Under the pieces are notes generated by a model, which was given only the letters and a program-made list of their open reading frames with translations, made no database searches and had not been told where the DNA came from. Positions 9,371 through 18,568 of a stretch of DNA of 64,000 nucleotides are shown here, piece after piece. Position 1 is the stretch's first letter, and the number at the start of each line of letters is the position of its first letter. The stretch is taken from positions 378,844 through 442,843 of the forward strand of contig NZ_AJKS02000001.1 of NCBI RefSeq assembly GCF_000265245.1, written 5' to 3'. This stretch comes from Halomonas smyrnensis AAD6. Lineage in GTDB: Bacteria > Pseudomonadota > Gammaproteobacteria > Pseudomonadales > Halomonadaceae. The translations under genes and the position numbers were made by a program.

Positions 9371-10471
9371 ATGTCCGACGATCGCAGCAATCCTGATCGC
9401 AGCAGCGATGATCGCAGTCAGCGGGTGGCGGTGCTCGGTGGCGGCAGCTTCGGCACCGCGCTCGCCAGCATCGCCGCCGACAACGGCTTCGAGGTGCGCC
9501 AGTGGCTGCGCGACCCCGCGTTGGTCGAGCAGATCAACCGCGAGCATCGCAACGGCCGCTACCTGCCTGACTACGCCATCAATCCCGCCGTGAAGGCCTC
9601 CAGCGCCTTCGAGGACGTGCTGCCCGGTGCCGGCCTGGTGCTGGTGGCGATTCCGTCACAGGCCTTCCGTCAGGTGGTCCGTCAGGCGCTGCCCTGGCTG
9701 ACGCCCTCCCAGATACTGGTCAGCACCACCAAGGGCATCCAGGAGGACGGCTTCAAGCTGATGAGTCAGCTGCTCGAGGAAGAGACCGGCTTCGCGCACA
9801 TCGGCGTGCTCTCCGGCCCCAACCTCGCCACCGAGGTGGCCGAACGTCAGCTGACCGCCACGGTGATCGCCAGCGATGATCCGCTGACCCGCACCCGGGT
9901 GCAGACGGCGCTGGGCTGCGACTACTTCCGCGTCTATGCCAGCAACGACCGCTACGGCGTCGAGCTGGGCGGGGCGCTCAAGAACCTCTATGCCATCGCC
10001 GCCGGCATGGCCGCGGCGCTGGGCATGGGCGAGAACACCCGCAGCATGCTGATGACCCGAGCGCTGGCCGAGATGAGCCGCTTCGCCGTGTCCCAGGGCG
10101 CCAATCCCATGACCTTCCTCGGCCTGGCCGGGGTCGGCGACCTGATCGTCACCTGCTCCTCCAGCCGCTCGCGCAACTACCGGGTCGGCTTCGCGCTCGG
10201 CGAGGGCCGCACCCTCGACGAGGCCGTCGAGGCGCTGGGCCAGGTCGCCGAGGGCGTCAACACCGTGCGCCTGGTGCGCGACAAGTCCCGCGCTGAGGGC
10301 GTCTACATGCCGATCGCCGAGGGGCTCTACCAGGTGCTGTTCGAGGGCGTGCCCGCGCGCGAGATGGCGCGGCTGCTGATGCGTGGCGAGCAGAGCAGCG
10401 ACGTGGAGTTCGTGCTCTCGCGCGAGAACGTCCAGCAGGATCATCGCGACACCGGAGGCCCGCATGGCTGA
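9371..10471 (+). CDS. gpsA: Glycerol-3-phosphate dehydrogenase [NAD(P)+]
   Basis: GpsA reduces dihydroxyacetone phosphate to sn-glycerol-3-phosphate, the backbone of phospholipids. The 366-residue protein has the Rossmann motif [14 protein letters not shown] at residues 18-31, [18 protein letters not shown] with the conserved Lys, and the C-terminal [16 protein letters not shown] signature. It carries about 17 extra N-terminal residues over the usual 330-340, made of [15 protein letters not shown], a 5-residue repeat encoded by a 15-bp imperfect tandem repeat. The ATG at 9371 follows GGGGCGACC; no internal start near the Rossmann motif is better. The 3' end overlaps sixA by 8 bases. Confidence 0.95.
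   Translation: MSDDRSNPDRSSDDRSQRVAVLGGGSFGTALASIAADNGFEVRQWLRDPALVEQINREHRNGRYLPDYAINPAVKASSAFEDVLPGAGLVLVAIPSQAFRQVVRQALPWLTPSQILVSTTKGIQEDGFKLMSQLLEEETGFAHIGVLSGPNLATEVAERQLTATVIASDDPLTRTRVQTALGCDYFRVYASNDRYGVELGGALKNLYAIAAGMAAALGMGENTRSMLMTRALAEMSRFAVSQGANPMTFLGLAGVGDLIVTCSSSRSRNYRVGFALGEGRTLDEAVEALGQVAEGVNTVRLVRDKSRAEGVYMPIAEGLYQVLFEGVPAREMARLLMRGEQSSDVEFVLSRENVQQDHRDTGGPHG
9380..9424. repeat. 15-bp imperfect tandem repeat inside the gpsA 5' end
   Basis: GATCGCAG recurs at 9380, 9395 and 9410, exactly 15 bases apart, and gives a DRSxx amino-acid repeat at residues 4-18 of GpsA. Because the unit is a multiple of three, copy number could change without breaking the frame. Confidence 0.75.
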
Positions 10472-10946
10472 GCCGCTGCTGATCATGCGCCACGGCGAGG
10501 CGGGGGCGGGCAGTCCCGATGCCTGCCGTGAGCTGACCGCCCGGGGCCTCGCCGAGGCCGCCCGCATGGGCACCTGGCTGGCCGGGCGTGAGGATCTCGA
10601 TCTCGCGCGCCTGCGGCTGGCGGCGAGTCCGTATCGACGGGCGCAGCAGACCGCCGAGCGCGTGGGCGAGGCGCTCGGCGTGCCGGTGGAGACGCTGCCC
10701 TGTATCACTCCGGATGATCCGCCCCAGGCGGTGGTCGACTGGCTGCTCGAGCAGGACGACGACCGCCCGCTGCTGCTGGTCAGCCACATGCCGCTGGTCG
10801 GAGCGTTCACCGGGCTGCTGGTCGAGGGGCGCGGCGATCGCGGCCTCGGCTTTCCCACCGCCGCCGTCGCCGAGCTCGATGCCGAGGTGCGGGCCGCCGG
10901 CTGCGCGCGGCTGCGTCGTTTCACGTCACCCGCCGACATCACCTGA
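10464..10946 (+). CDS. sixA: Phosphohistidine phosphatase SixA
   Basis: This 160-residue protein belongs to the histidine phosphatase superfamily. MRHGEAG near the N-terminus carries the catalytic [15 protein letters not shown] and [13 protein letters not shown] (second catalytic His) match SixA, which dephosphorylates phosphohistidines in phosphorelays and, in E. coli, acts on NPr of the nitrogen PTS. The length is standard (about 160). The ATG overlaps the end of gpsA by 8 bases, so translation is probably coupled. Confidence 0.92.
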   Translation: MAEPLLIMRHGEAGAGSPDACRELTARGLAEAARMGTWLAGREDLDLARLRLAASPYRRAQQTAERVGEALGVPVETLPCITPDDPPQAVVDWLLEQDDDRPLLLVSHMPLVGAFTGLLVEGRGDRGLGFPTAAVAELDAEVRAAGCARLRRFTSPADIT

Positions 10947-10965
10947 GAGAAGGACGCGCCGAACC

Positions 10966-11307
10966 ATGAGCTACATCGTCAACAACCGCATCCACGTGAA
11001 TCCGGGCTTCGAGGACGAGTTCGAGGCGCGCTTCCGGGCCCGCGCCGGCGAGATCGACAAGCAGCCGGGGTTCGTCGCCATGCGCGTGTTGCGCCCCCAG
11101 GGCAACCAGGCCCCCTACGTGGTGGAGACCGAGTGGGAGAGCCAGGCGGCCTTCCGCGCCTGGGTGGGCAGCGACGACTTCAAGCGTGCCCATGCCAACC
11201 CGCTGCCGGCGGAGGCCACCGCCGAGGGCGGCGGGATCGAGCAGTTCGAGGTGGTCGAGGGCACCCTGGCCGGCGCCTGCCGCTTTACCGAGCGCGCGAT
11301 CCGCTAG
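10966..11307 (+). CDS. Antibiotic biosynthesis monooxygenase (ABM) domain protein, heme-degrading-like
   Basis: This 113-residue single-domain protein has an ABM ferredoxin-like fold: MSYIVNNRIHVNPGFEDEFE, QPGFVAMRVLRP and VVETEWESQAAFRAWVGSDDF. The pattern resembles HmoA/IsdG-type proteins, some of which degrade heme, but the catalytic set cannot be confirmed by eye. The start at 10966 follows a GAGAGAAGGA ribosome binding site, 19 bases after sixA. Its stop overlaps the convergent AEC transporter gene by 4 bases. Confidence 0.75.
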   Translation: MSYIVNNRIHVNPGFEDEFEARFRARAGEIDKQPGFVAMRVLRPQGNQAPYVVETEWESQAAFRAWVGSDDFKRAHANPLPAEATAEGGGIEQFEVVEGTLAGACRFTERAIR

Positions 11308-12263
11308 ATGAGGCCCGCGGCGCGCAGGCTGAAGATCCCCAGCGTCACCGTGACGCTGGCCATCAGCGTCGTCATGGCGATGATGTTGGCGGTCAGGGTC
11401 TCGTCGTTGCCCATGGCCTTGGCCATCACGAAGGCGGCCGCCGCGGTGGGGCTGGCGAAGAACAGGAACAGCACGCCCAGGGGCGGGCCCGAGAAGCCCG
11501 CCAGCACCGCCAGCAGCGTCGCCACGGCGGGTACCACTACCATCTTGGCCAGGCTGGCGCTGACGGTGGTGCGATAGCCCTTCTTGAGTGCGCGGGTGGA
11601 CAGGGTCGCGCCGATGCAGATCAGCGCCAGGGGCAGGGTCAGCGAGGCGAAGTAGTCGCCGGTGGTGGTCAGCCAGGCGGGCAGCGACACCTCGAGGATG
11701 GCGAAGGGCACGCCCGCCAGCACGCCGAGAATCAGCGGGTTGGTGACGATGTTGCGCACGATGTTGGTCCAGTCGACGCCCTTGCCGCCTTCCTCACGGG
11801 GCTGGTAGGTGGCCAGCACGATCACCGACAGCACGTTGTAGGTCAGGATCACCACGCCCAGCAGCAGGCCGGCCAGCGACAGCCCGGCGTCGCCGTACAT
11901 GCCGGCCGCCAGGGCCAGCCCCACGATGCCGCAGTTGCCGCGGAAGGCGCCCTGGACGTAGACGCCGCGCAGCGGCCGCCGCACCCGCAGCAGCGCCCAG
12001 CCCCAGCTGCCGGCGAAGCTCAGCAGGGTGGCCAGGGCGAAGAACACCAGCATCCAGGGATCGAGGGTGGCCTCCAGGTCGGCGCCGGCCATGCCGAAGA
12101 ACAGCAGGGTCGGCAGGGTGCCGCGGAAGACCAGCTTGGAGGCCGTGTTGACGAAGGCCTGGTCGATCCAGTGGAAGCGCTTCAGGCCGATGCCGATGAA
12201 GACCATGGCGAACACCGGCAGGGTGATGTTCAGCGTCGAGAGAAAGATGTCGATCAGTGACAT
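11304..12263 (-). CDS. AEC family transporter (auxin efflux carrier / permease)
   Basis: This 319-residue very hydrophobic protein has about ten membrane helices in two similar halves. The start FLSTLNITLPVFAMVFIGIGLKR and the Asn/Pro-rich GNCGIVGLALAAGMYGD and NPLILGVLAGVP stretches are typical of the AEC (2.A.69) family, whose bacterial members move malonate, malate or other small organic acids. The substrate is unknown. The 33-residue membrane peptide gene lies 34 bases upstream on the same strand, suggesting co-transcription. Confidence 0.88.
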   Translation of the reverse strand: MSLIDIFLSTLNITLPVFAMVFIGIGLKRFHWIDQAFVNTASKLVFRGTLPTLLFFGMAGADLEATLDPWMLVFFALATLLSFAGSWGWALLRVRRPLRGVYVQGAFRGNCGIVGLALAAGMYGDAGLSLAGLLLGVVILTYNVLSVIVLATYQPREEGGKGVDWTNIVRNIVTNPLILGVLAGVPFAILEVSLPAWLTTTGDYFASLTLPLALICIGATLSTRALKKGYRTTVSASLAKMVVVPAVATLLAVLAGFSGPPLGVLFLFFASPTAAAAFVMAKAMGNDETLTANIIAMTTLMASVTVTLGIFSLRAAGLI

Positions 12264-12297
12264 GAAGGCGTCCGATGCAGGATAAGACCAGCTCGCT

Positions 12298-12399
12298 TCA
12301 GCGGGCCAGCCACAGGCCGACCACGATGGCGGCGATCACGGTGGCGAAGAACAGGCGGTTGCGCAGGCGGGTATCGCGGGGCGGCTTGTGGGGATTCAC
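12298..12399 (-). CDS. Small single-pass membrane peptide, 33 residues
   Basis: A GTG start at 12399, preceded on the minus strand by a CGGAG-type ribosome binding site, opens a 33-codon frame. It has a basic Pro/Arg-rich head (NPHKPPRDTRLRNR) and one hydrophobic helix (LFFATVIAAIVVGLWLAR). Head-plus-helix organisation with positive-inside topology supports a real small membrane protein. It sits directly upstream of the AEC transporter gene. I do not recognise a family with certainty, so function is unknown. Confidence 0.5.
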   Translation of the reverse strand: MNPHKPPRDTRLRNRLFFATVIAAIVVGLWLAR

Positions 12400-12506
12400 G
12401 CGGGACTCCGTTGGAGGGGGTGGCCGAAAGACGACTTGGCGGCCCATGGTATTCTCGTTAGCCTGCCATCGCCACTCGCGCCCCGCGCCTCGACACGGAT
12501 GATGCC

Positions 12507-13322
12507 ATGCGCCGACACGCCCCCGTTGCCCCCTCACCGCTGGTCTTCGCTCATGCCAACGGCTTCCCGGGCCAGAGCTACCGCAGCCTGCTGGCGCCGC
12601 TGGCCGAGCGCTTCGACCTCCATCCCCTGGACCGGCTCGGCCACCACCCCGACTTCCCGGTCGGCCACAACTGGCTGGCGCTGCGCGACGAGCTGCTCGA
12701 GCATCTCGCCGCATTCGACGAGCCAGTCATCGGCGTCGGCCACTCCATGGGCGGCGTGCTGATGGCCATGGCCGCGGAGCAGGCGCCGGAGCGCTTCCGC
12801 TGCGTGGTGATGCTCGACCCGCCGCTGATGCTGGGCTTCGATGCCCTGGCGATGAAGGCGGTCAAGCGCCTGGGGCTGACCGACCGCTTCACGCCGGCGG
12901 GCCGCACCGTCGGCCGCCGCGACAGCTGGTCGAGCCCCCAGGCGATGCGCGATTACCTGCGCCGTCGGCGGCTGTTCCGGCACTTCACCGACCAGGCCCT
13001 CGACGACTACGTGGAGGGCGGCACCCGCACCCTGGATGACGGCCGCGTGGTGCTGCTGTTCGACCCCGATATCGAGGTGGCGGTGTTCCGTCATCTGCCC
13101 GATCACCTGGACGAACTGCCCGATCTGCTGCGGGTGCCGGTGGGCGTGCTGGCCGGCGGCGAGTCCGACCTGCTGACGCCGCACCGCTGCCGGCGGCTGA
13201 AGCGTCGCGGCGTGCGCCTGGCCGAGGTGCCGGGCGGCCACATGTTCCCCATGGAGCATCCCGACGCCACCCGGCGTGCCCTGACGACGATGATCGACGA
13301 GATGCTGGAGACCACGCCATGA
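12507..13322 (+). CDS. Alpha/beta hydrolase
   Basis: This 271-residue cytoplasmic alpha/beta hydrolase has the oxyanion region FAHANGFPGQSY near residue 14, the nucleophile elbow GVGHSMGG at about residues 74-81 (Ser77), an Asp candidate in AGGESDLLTP and the catalytic His in PGGHMFPMEHPD. The HANGFPG start resembles a lipase/esterase subgroup found in marine Gammaproteobacteria. The substrate cannot be inferred. It overlaps the next hydrolase by 4 bases (ATGA), so the two are translationally coupled. Confidence 0.85.
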   Translation: MRRHAPVAPSPLVFAHANGFPGQSYRSLLAPLAERFDLHPLDRLGHHPDFPVGHNWLALRDELLEHLAAFDEPVIGVGHSMGGVLMAMAAEQAPERFRCVVMLDPPLMLGFDALAMKAVKRLGLTDRFTPAGRTVGRRDSWSSPQAMRDYLRRRRLFRHFTDQALDDYVEGGTRTLDDGRVVLLFDPDIEVAVFRHLPDHLDELPDLLRVPVGVLAGGESDLLTPHRCRRLKRRGVRLAEVPGGHMFPMEHPDATRRALTTMIDEMLETTP

Positions 13323-14179
13323 CGGCGCCGGAAGCGCTGCGGCTGGCCGACGGCCGCCTCGCCGCCCTGGCCTGGGGAGACGCATCGGCGCCGACCTGGC
13401 TGGCGCTGCACGGCTGGCTCGACAACGCCGCCAGCTTCTCGCGGCTCGCCCCGCCGCTGGTCGAGCGCCTGGGCATTCGCCTGGTGGCGATGGACTTTGC
13501 CGGCCACGGCCATTCGTCGCCGCCGCCGGGCGGGGCCGACGTGGCGCTCTGGGACTACTGCCACGACGTGCTCGATGTCATGGAGGCCCTGGGCCTCGAG
13601 CGGACCACGCTGCTCGGCCACTCCATGGGCGCCGGCGTGGCCTGCCTGCTGGCCGCCGCCATGCCGGAGCGCGTCGCGGCGCTGCGCCTGATCGACGGAC
13701 TCGGCGTGCTGACCACCGAGGCCGCTGAGGCGCCGACGCAGCTGCGCAAGGGGTTGCGGGCCCATCGGCGGCCGGTGTCGCGGGCGCCGCGCTATCCTGA
13801 TGAAGAGAGTGCCGTGGCGGCCCGGGTGGCCGGCGGCGTCACCCCGATCGATGCCGAGACCGCCCGCCCGCTGGTGAGGCGCAACCTGGCCGAGGAGGGC
13901 GATGGCCATCTTCGCCTGCGCACCGATCCGCGCCTGCTGCGGGCGTCGCCGGTGCGCTTCACGCCCGAGCAGGCGACGGCCATGCTGGCGGCGATCCTCT
14001 GTCCGGTGCTCTGCGTGGAGGGGGAGGCGGGGATCCTCGGCGAGCGGGAACGGGCGCAGCGGGCCCGCGCGGCGGTGGGCGACCTGCAGCGGCGCGTGCT
14101 GCCGGGCGGGCATCACCTGCACCTGGAACCGGACCGGGTGGCGGCGGTGGCCGAGGCGATCGTGGCCGGCCAGGCGTGA
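13319..14179 (+). CDS. Alpha/beta hydrolase
   Basis: This 286-residue alpha/beta hydrolase has LALHGWLDNAASF (oxyanion hole), MDFAGHGHSS, the nucleophile elbow LLGHSMGAGVA (Ser about residue 102) and a C-terminal LPGGHHLHLE with the catalytic His. The HGWLDNA motif is common in serine hydrolases annotated as esterases or as BioH/MhpC relatives. It is not closely related to the preceding hydrolase, so this is not a recent duplication. The patatin gene follows after 14 bases. Confidence 0.86.
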   Translation: MTAPEALRLADGRLAALAWGDASAPTWLALHGWLDNAASFSRLAPPLVERLGIRLVAMDFAGHGHSSPPPGGADVALWDYCHDVLDVMEALGLERTTLLGHSMGAGVACLLAAAMPERVAALRLIDGLGVLTTEAAEAPTQLRKGLRAHRRPVSRAPRYPDEESAVAARVAGGVTPIDAETARPLVRRNLAEEGDGHLRLRTDPRLLRASPVRFTPEQATAMLAAILCPVLCVEGEAGILGERERAQRARAAVGDLQRRVLPGGHHLHLEPDRVAAVAEAIVAGQA

Positions 14180-14193
14180 CGGGGGGGCGAGCG

Positions 14194-15243
14194 ATGAACG
14201 CGAGACGGGAAAGCGAGGGTCGGCGGGTCTCGCTGACGCTGGGCAGCGGCGGCGCCCGGGGCTATGCCCATATCGGCGTGATCGAGGAGCTGGAGGCACG
14301 CGGCTACGAGGTGGTGGCGCTGTCGGGGTGCTCCATGGGCGCGCTGGTGGCCGGCGTCTACGCGGCCGGGCAGCTCGATCGCTACAAGGAGTGGGTGTGT
14401 CGGCTCGACTACTTCGACGTGCTGCGGCTGGTGGACGTCTCCTGGAGCCCGATGGGGGCCATGAAGGCCAGCAAGGTGATGAGCAAGCTCGACGAACTGA
14501 TCGGCGATATCCGCCTGGAGGACCTGTCGATCCCGGTGACCACCGTGGCCACCGACCTGATCCGTCAGCGCGAGGTGTGGTTCCAGGACGGCCCGCTGCT
14601 CGAGGCGATCCGCGCCTCCATCGCCGTGCCCGGCGTGATCACCCCGGTCCATCGCGGCGACCAGGTGCTGGTCGACGGCGGGCTGCTCAATCCGCTGCCG
14701 ATCATGCCGACCGTGTCCACCCACGCCGATCTGGTGATGGCGGTCAACGTCACCGCCCAGAGCTCCCAGCCGGTCACCCTGGAGGCGCTGCTGCCGCCGG
14801 AGGAGGCGGCCGAGGAGCAGGCCCGCGAGGTGGCGCGGGACAAGGGCGCGGTCGACTTCGGCGGCTGGATGGAGGGCGTGCGCGGTGCCACCCGGCGGCT
14901 GTTCGGCAACGGCAGCGAGGGCGAGCCCGCCGATGCCGTGGAGCCTGAGCCGGGGCGCCGCGCCTGGGGGCGGCTGGACATGATCCTGGCGTCCTTCGAC
15001 ATCGCCCAGGCGGCGCTGGCCAAGTACAAGGTGGCGGGCTATCCGCCGGACGTGCTGATCGAGGTGCCGAAGACCGTGTGCGGGGCCTACGAATTCCATC
15101 GCGCCGAGGCGCTGATCTCGCTGGGGCGGCACCTGGCCCGGGAAGCGCTCGACCGCCGCGAGCAGGGGCTCGGTCGGGTCTCCGGGCCGGAGGTGGTGGA
15201 GGCGCGGCCGCTGTCCGCGGACGACCGCGGCGAGGAGGAATAG
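14194..15243 (+). CDS. Patatin-like phospholipase (RssA/NTE type)
   Basis: This 349-residue serine lipase has a catalytic Ser-Asp dyad: oxyanion loop LGSGGARGYAHIG (residues 15-27), nucleophile elbow SGCSMGALVAG (Ser near residue 48) and the DGG box LVDGGLLNPLPI (near residue 165). A C-terminal extension of about 90 residues follows the patatin domain. A ribosome-binding GGGGGGCGAG precedes the ATG at 14194; an in-frame GTG at 14176 is less likely. It lies in one transcription unit with two alpha/beta hydrolases, which suggests a shared lipid or ester turnover role (inference). Confidence 0.88.
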   Translation: MNARRESEGRRVSLTLGSGGARGYAHIGVIEELEARGYEVVALSGCSMGALVAGVYAAGQLDRYKEWVCRLDYFDVLRLVDVSWSPMGAMKASKVMSKLDELIGDIRLEDLSIPVTTVATDLIRQREVWFQDGPLLEAIRASIAVPGVITPVHRGDQVLVDGGLLNPLPIMPTVSTHADLVMAVNVTAQSSQPVTLEALLPPEEAAEEQAREVARDKGAVDFGGWMEGVRGATRRLFGNGSEGEPADAVEPEPGRRAWGRLDMILASFDIAQAALAKYKVAGYPPDVLIEVPKTVCGAYEFHRAEALISLGRHLAREALDRREQGLGRVSGPEVVEARPLSADDRGEEE

Positions 15244-15247
15244 CGCC

Positions 15248-15823
15248 TCAGCGGCCGTCGCGCTGGCGCCTCAGCATCACGTAGACCGCGCCGGTGCCGC
15301 CGTCGGCCTCGGTGGCCGAGCAGAAGGCCAGCACGCTGGGCCACTCGCGCAGCCAGGCGTTGACGTGGCTCTTGATCACCGGGTAATCGGCCTGGCCGGT
15401 CCAGGCCTTGCCATGCACCACCAGCACGCAGCGGGCGCGGTTGGCGGCGGCATCGGCGAGGAAGGTCTCCAGCTCGGCGCGCGCTTCCTCCAGGGTGTAG
15501 CCGTGCAGGTCGAGCCCCGCCTCCCAGGCGAGCTGGCCGCGCTTGAGCTGCTGGCGGTCGCGATAGGGCATGTCCGGCAGGAAGAAATCCAGATACTCCG
15601 AGGGGCGCACCGCTTCCACCCGGCCGTCGGAGGTGCGACCGCTGGCGGCGTCCTCGCTGGCCGAGGTGGCCGCCTCTCGCCGCGCCCGGGCGGCCTCGTC
15701 GGCGCGCCGGGGGCGCCCCGGGTCGGCTCGGTTGCTCGCGAGCGGACGCACGCCGGCGTCGCTCAGGGCCTGGCGGAAGGCGCTGATCTCGTCGTCGTCG
15801 GGGCGGTGGCGGCGTCGGCTCAT
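15248..15823 (-). CDS. Smr domain protein (SmrA/YdaL-like endonuclease)
   Basis: This 191-residue protein has a C-terminal Smr domain from about residue 95: LDLHGYTLEEARAELE contains the LDLHG motif, and CVLVVHGKAWTG the H-G-K motif. The N-terminal half is charged and Ala/Arg-rich with the PSEYLDFFLPDM block typical of SmrA-type proteins. Smr domains nick DNA or cleave RNA; SmrB family proteins act on collided ribosomes. Which applies here is not clear. It is convergent with the patatin gene, ending 4 bases away. Confidence 0.88.
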   Translation of the reverse strand: MSRRRHRPDDDEISAFRQALSDAGVRPLASNRADPGRPRRADEAARARREAATSASEDAASGRTSDGRVEAVRPSEYLDFFLPDMPYRDRQQLKRGQLAWEAGLDLHGYTLEEARAELETFLADAAANRARCVLVVHGKAWTGQADYPVIKSHVNAWLREWPSVLAFCSATEADGGTGAVYVMLRRQRDGR

Positions 15824-16002
15824 GGGGGCTCTCTCGAGGCTCTCTGGCGGTGGCAGGGGAAACGAGGCGATGACGACGCGTCGGCCTCGGCGGGCGCGTC
15901 GCGAGAGACTCGAGTATACCGGCCCTGACGTGGCTGTGAACCGCCGCCGCGGTTACAATCACGGGCCTTGCCGCTTTCCAACCGTCAACCACAGGATGTC
16001 TC

Positions 16003-16959
16003 GTGGCCGAACCTTCCGCTTCCTCGTCCGCTTCGACCCTGACGCTCTCCGATGAGGCCCTCGCCGAGGGGCTGATCACGCTCAGGGACTGCCTGCGCTG
16101 GACCGCCAGCGAGTTTCACCTGGCCGGCCTGCACTACGGGCACGGCACCGACTCCGCCTGGGACGAGGCCGTGGCGCTGACGCTCGGCGCCCTGCACCTG
16201 CCGTGGGACGTCGATCCCGGGGTGCAGGATGCCCGCCTGCTGCCCATGGAGCGTGCGCGCATCGTGGCCCTGGTGCGCGAGCGCATCACCAGCCGTCGCC
16301 CGCTGCCTTACCTGCTCGGCGAGGCCTTCTTCGCCGGCCTGCCGTTCAGCGTCGACGAGCGGGTGCTGATTCCGCGCTCGCCGATCGCCGAGCTGATCGA
16401 GCACGGCTTCGGCGCCTGGTTCCCGATGGAGCCGCCGGCGCGGGTGCTCGACCTGTGCACCGGCTCGGGCTGCATCGGCCTGGCCACCGCCCTGTACCTG
16501 GCGACCTGCGAGGTCGACCTGGCCGACATCAGCCCCGAGGCGCTAGCGGTGGCGCGGCAGAACATCGCCCGCCATGACGTCGCCGACCGGGTGCGGGCCG
16601 TCGAGTCGGACCTGTTCGCCGGCCTCCAGGGCGAGCGCTACGACCTGATCGTCTCCAACCCGCCCTACGTGGACGCGCGCGATCTGGCCACCATGCCCGC
16701 CGAGTTCGGCCACGAGCCGGGCCTGGCGCTGGGCGCCGGCGACGACGGCCTGGACATCGTGCGGCGCATCCTGCGCGAGGCCCGCGACCATCTGACCGAC
16801 GACGGCGTGCTGATCGTCGAGGTCGGCAACTCCGATCGCCACCTGGAGGCCGCCTTCCCCGAGGTGCCCTTCCTGTGGCTGGAATTCGAGCGCGGCGGCC
16901 AGGGCGTGTTTGCCCTCACCGCCGCGGAACTCGACGCCCATGCGGCGTCCTTCAGCTGA
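16003..16959 (+). CDS. prmB: 50S ribosomal protein L3 glutamine methyltransferase
   Basis: PrmB methylates Gln150 of ribosomal protein L3 using SAM. The 318-residue protein (usual about 310) shows the PrmB-specific N-terminal [20 protein letters not shown], the Rossmann motif [14 protein letters not shown] and the catalytic NPPY motif ([10 protein letters not shown]) followed by [17 protein letters not shown]. These features separate it from PrmC. The start is GTG at 16003; an ATG a few bases upstream lies in another frame. aroC follows after 19 bases, the common prmB-aroC order of Gammaproteobacteria. Confidence 0.95.
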   Translation: MAEPSASSSASTLTLSDEALAEGLITLRDCLRWTASEFHLAGLHYGHGTDSAWDEAVALTLGALHLPWDVDPGVQDARLLPMERARIVALVRERITSRRPLPYLLGEAFFAGLPFSVDERVLIPRSPIAELIEHGFGAWFPMEPPARVLDLCTGSGCIGLATALYLATCEVDLADISPEALAVARQNIARHDVADRVRAVESDLFAGLQGERYDLIVSNPPYVDARDLATMPAEFGHEPGLALGAGDDGLDIVRRILREARDHLTDDGVLIVEVGNSDRHLEAAFPEVPFLWLEFERGGQGVFALTAAELDAHAASFS

Positions 16960-16978
16960 GCAGTCAAGAGGCACGCCC

Positions 16979-18064
16979 ATGTCCGGCAATACCTTCGGCA
17001 AGTTGTTCACCGTCACCACCTTCGGCGAGAGCCACGGCCCGGCGCTCGGCGCCATCGTCGACGGCTGCCCGCCGGGCCTGCCGCTGACCGAGGAGGACCT
17101 GCAGCGCGACCTCGACCGTCGGCGTCCCGGCTCTTCGCGCCATACCACCCAGCGTCAGGAGCTGGACCGGGTGCGCATCCTGTCCGGCGTCTTCGAGGGC
17201 GTGACCACCGGCACCTCGATCGGCCTTGTGATCGAGAACACCGACCAGCGCTCCAAGGACTACTCGAAGATCAAGGACCAGTTCCGCCCGGCCCACGCCG
17301 ACTATACCTACCAGCACAAGTACGGTATCCGCGACTATCGCGGCGGCGGACGCTCCAGCGCCCGCGAGACCGCCATGCGCGTGGCGGCCGGGGCCATCGC
17401 CAAGAAGTACCTGGCGAGCCAGGGCATCACCATCCGCGGCTACATGAGCCAGCTCGGCCCCATCGCCATCGACTTCAAGCAGTGGGAGGCCGTCGAGCAG
17501 AACCCCTTCTTCTGCCCCGATCCGGACCGGGTGCCTGAGCTCGAGGCCTACATGGACCAGCTGCGTCGCGATCAGGACTCGGTGGGGGCCAAGGTCTCGG
17601 TGGTCGCCGAAGGCGTACCGCCGGGGCTCGGCGAGCCGGTGTTCGACCGGCTGGACGCCGAGCTGGCCCACGGGCTGATGAGCATCAACGCGGTCAAGGG
17701 CGTGGAGATCGGCGACGGCTTCGCCGCGGTGGCAAGTCGCGGCAGCGAGCATCGCGACGAGATGACCCCGGAGGGCTTTCTCTCCAACCATGCCGGCGGT
17801 GTGCTGGGCGGCATCTCCAGCGGCCAGGCGATCGTCGCGCATCTGGCGCTCAAGCCGACCTCCAGCATCACCACGCCGGGGCAGTCCATCGATCTGGACG
17901 GCAATCCGGTGGAGGTGGTCACCAAGGGGCGCCACGATCCCTGCGTGGGCATTCGCGCCACGCCGATCGCCGAGGCCATGATGGCCCTGACCCTGCTGGA
18001 TCATCTGCTGCGCCATCGCGGCCAGAACGCCGACGTCAGCGTGAGCACGCCGCGGCTGTCCTGA
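16979..18064 (+). CDS. aroC: Chorismate synthase
   Basis: AroC converts EPSP to chorismate with reduced FMN, the last common step to aromatic amino acids, folate and quinones. The 361-residue length is standard. Signatures visible are [18 protein letters not shown] near the N-terminus, [23 protein letters not shown] and the C-terminal [18 protein letters not shown]. The ATG at 16979 begins [10 protein letters not shown], as in homologues. Chorismate users trpE/trpG and pabB lie elsewhere in the window. Confidence 0.97.
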   Translation: MSGNTFGKLFTVTTFGESHGPALGAIVDGCPPGLPLTEEDLQRDLDRRRPGSSRHTTQRQELDRVRILSGVFEGVTTGTSIGLVIENTDQRSKDYSKIKDQFRPAHADYTYQHKYGIRDYRGGGRSSARETAMRVAAGAIAKKYLASQGITIRGYMSQLGPIAIDFKQWEAVEQNPFFCPDPDRVPELEAYMDQLRRDQDSVGAKVSVVAEGVPPGLGEPVFDRLDAELAHGLMSINAVKGVEIGDGFAAVASRGSEHRDEMTPEGFLSNHAGGVLGGISSGQAIVAHLALKPTSSITTPGQSIDLDGNPVEVVTKGRHDPCVGIRATPIAEAMMALTLLDHLLRHRGQNADVSVSTPRLS

Positions 18065-18119
18065 GGCCACGACTGCTACACTGATCGGCACAGCCACCCA
18101 TCTTCGACAAGGCGGTCAT

Positions 18120-18515
18120 ATGAAGATCAACGTCGAGTTCGACCTGACCCCGGACGAGTTTCGCCGCGCCCTGGGCCTGCCCGACGTGGAGGCCTTCCAG
18201 CAGGAGCTGCTGGCGCGCATCCAGAAGCAGATGGAATCCGGCGTCGAGGGCTACGACCCCATGAGCCTGATGCAGCCCTTCCTGCAGCAGTCGATGTTCC
18301 AGCAGCCCGGCTTCCAGCAGGGGCTGTCCCAGGGCCTGGCCAGCTTCGGCAACTACCAGCAGATGATGCTCGACATGCTCAGCAAGGCCGCCGCGGGAAA
18401 CCGTGGCGGGGAGGGCGGCAGCGCCGGGGGTGACCCGGGCGGTGGTGCCGAGGGTGGCTCGGGCGGCGGAGCCTCGGCCGCCAGCGCCCGCTCCCGGGGC
18501 AAGCGCGAGGGCTGA
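18120..18515 (+). CDS. DUF6489-like protein next to the PHA cluster
   Basis: This 131-residue soluble protein starts MKINVEFDLTPDEFRRALGLPDV, which resembles the DUF6489 family (from memory). Gln/Met-rich helices follow (residues 25-90), then a low-complexity Gly/Ala/Ser tail (about 93-131) ending in basic residues. No catalytic motif is visible. It stands directly upstream of phasin and phaC on the same strand. The amphipathic Gln/Met-rich core could suit a granule-surface role, but that is inference. The tail may be an artefact of high GC, yet the frame is open throughout. Confidence 0.65.
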   Translation: MKINVEFDLTPDEFRRALGLPDVEAFQQELLARIQKQMESGVEGYDPMSLMQPFLQQSMFQQPGFQQGLSQGLASFGNYQQMMLDMLSKAAAGNRGGEGGSAGGDPGGGAEGGSGGGASAASARSRGKREG

Positions 18516-18568
18516 TGCCGCGCGCGGCTCGCGCGCTTTTCCAGCGGGACTCGACGCCTGTCATGCGC

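Noticed and set aside
15248..15823. Smr protein as MutS2 or mismatch-repair MutS
   Set aside because: Only the C-terminal Smr domain is present; no ATPase domain exists upstream.
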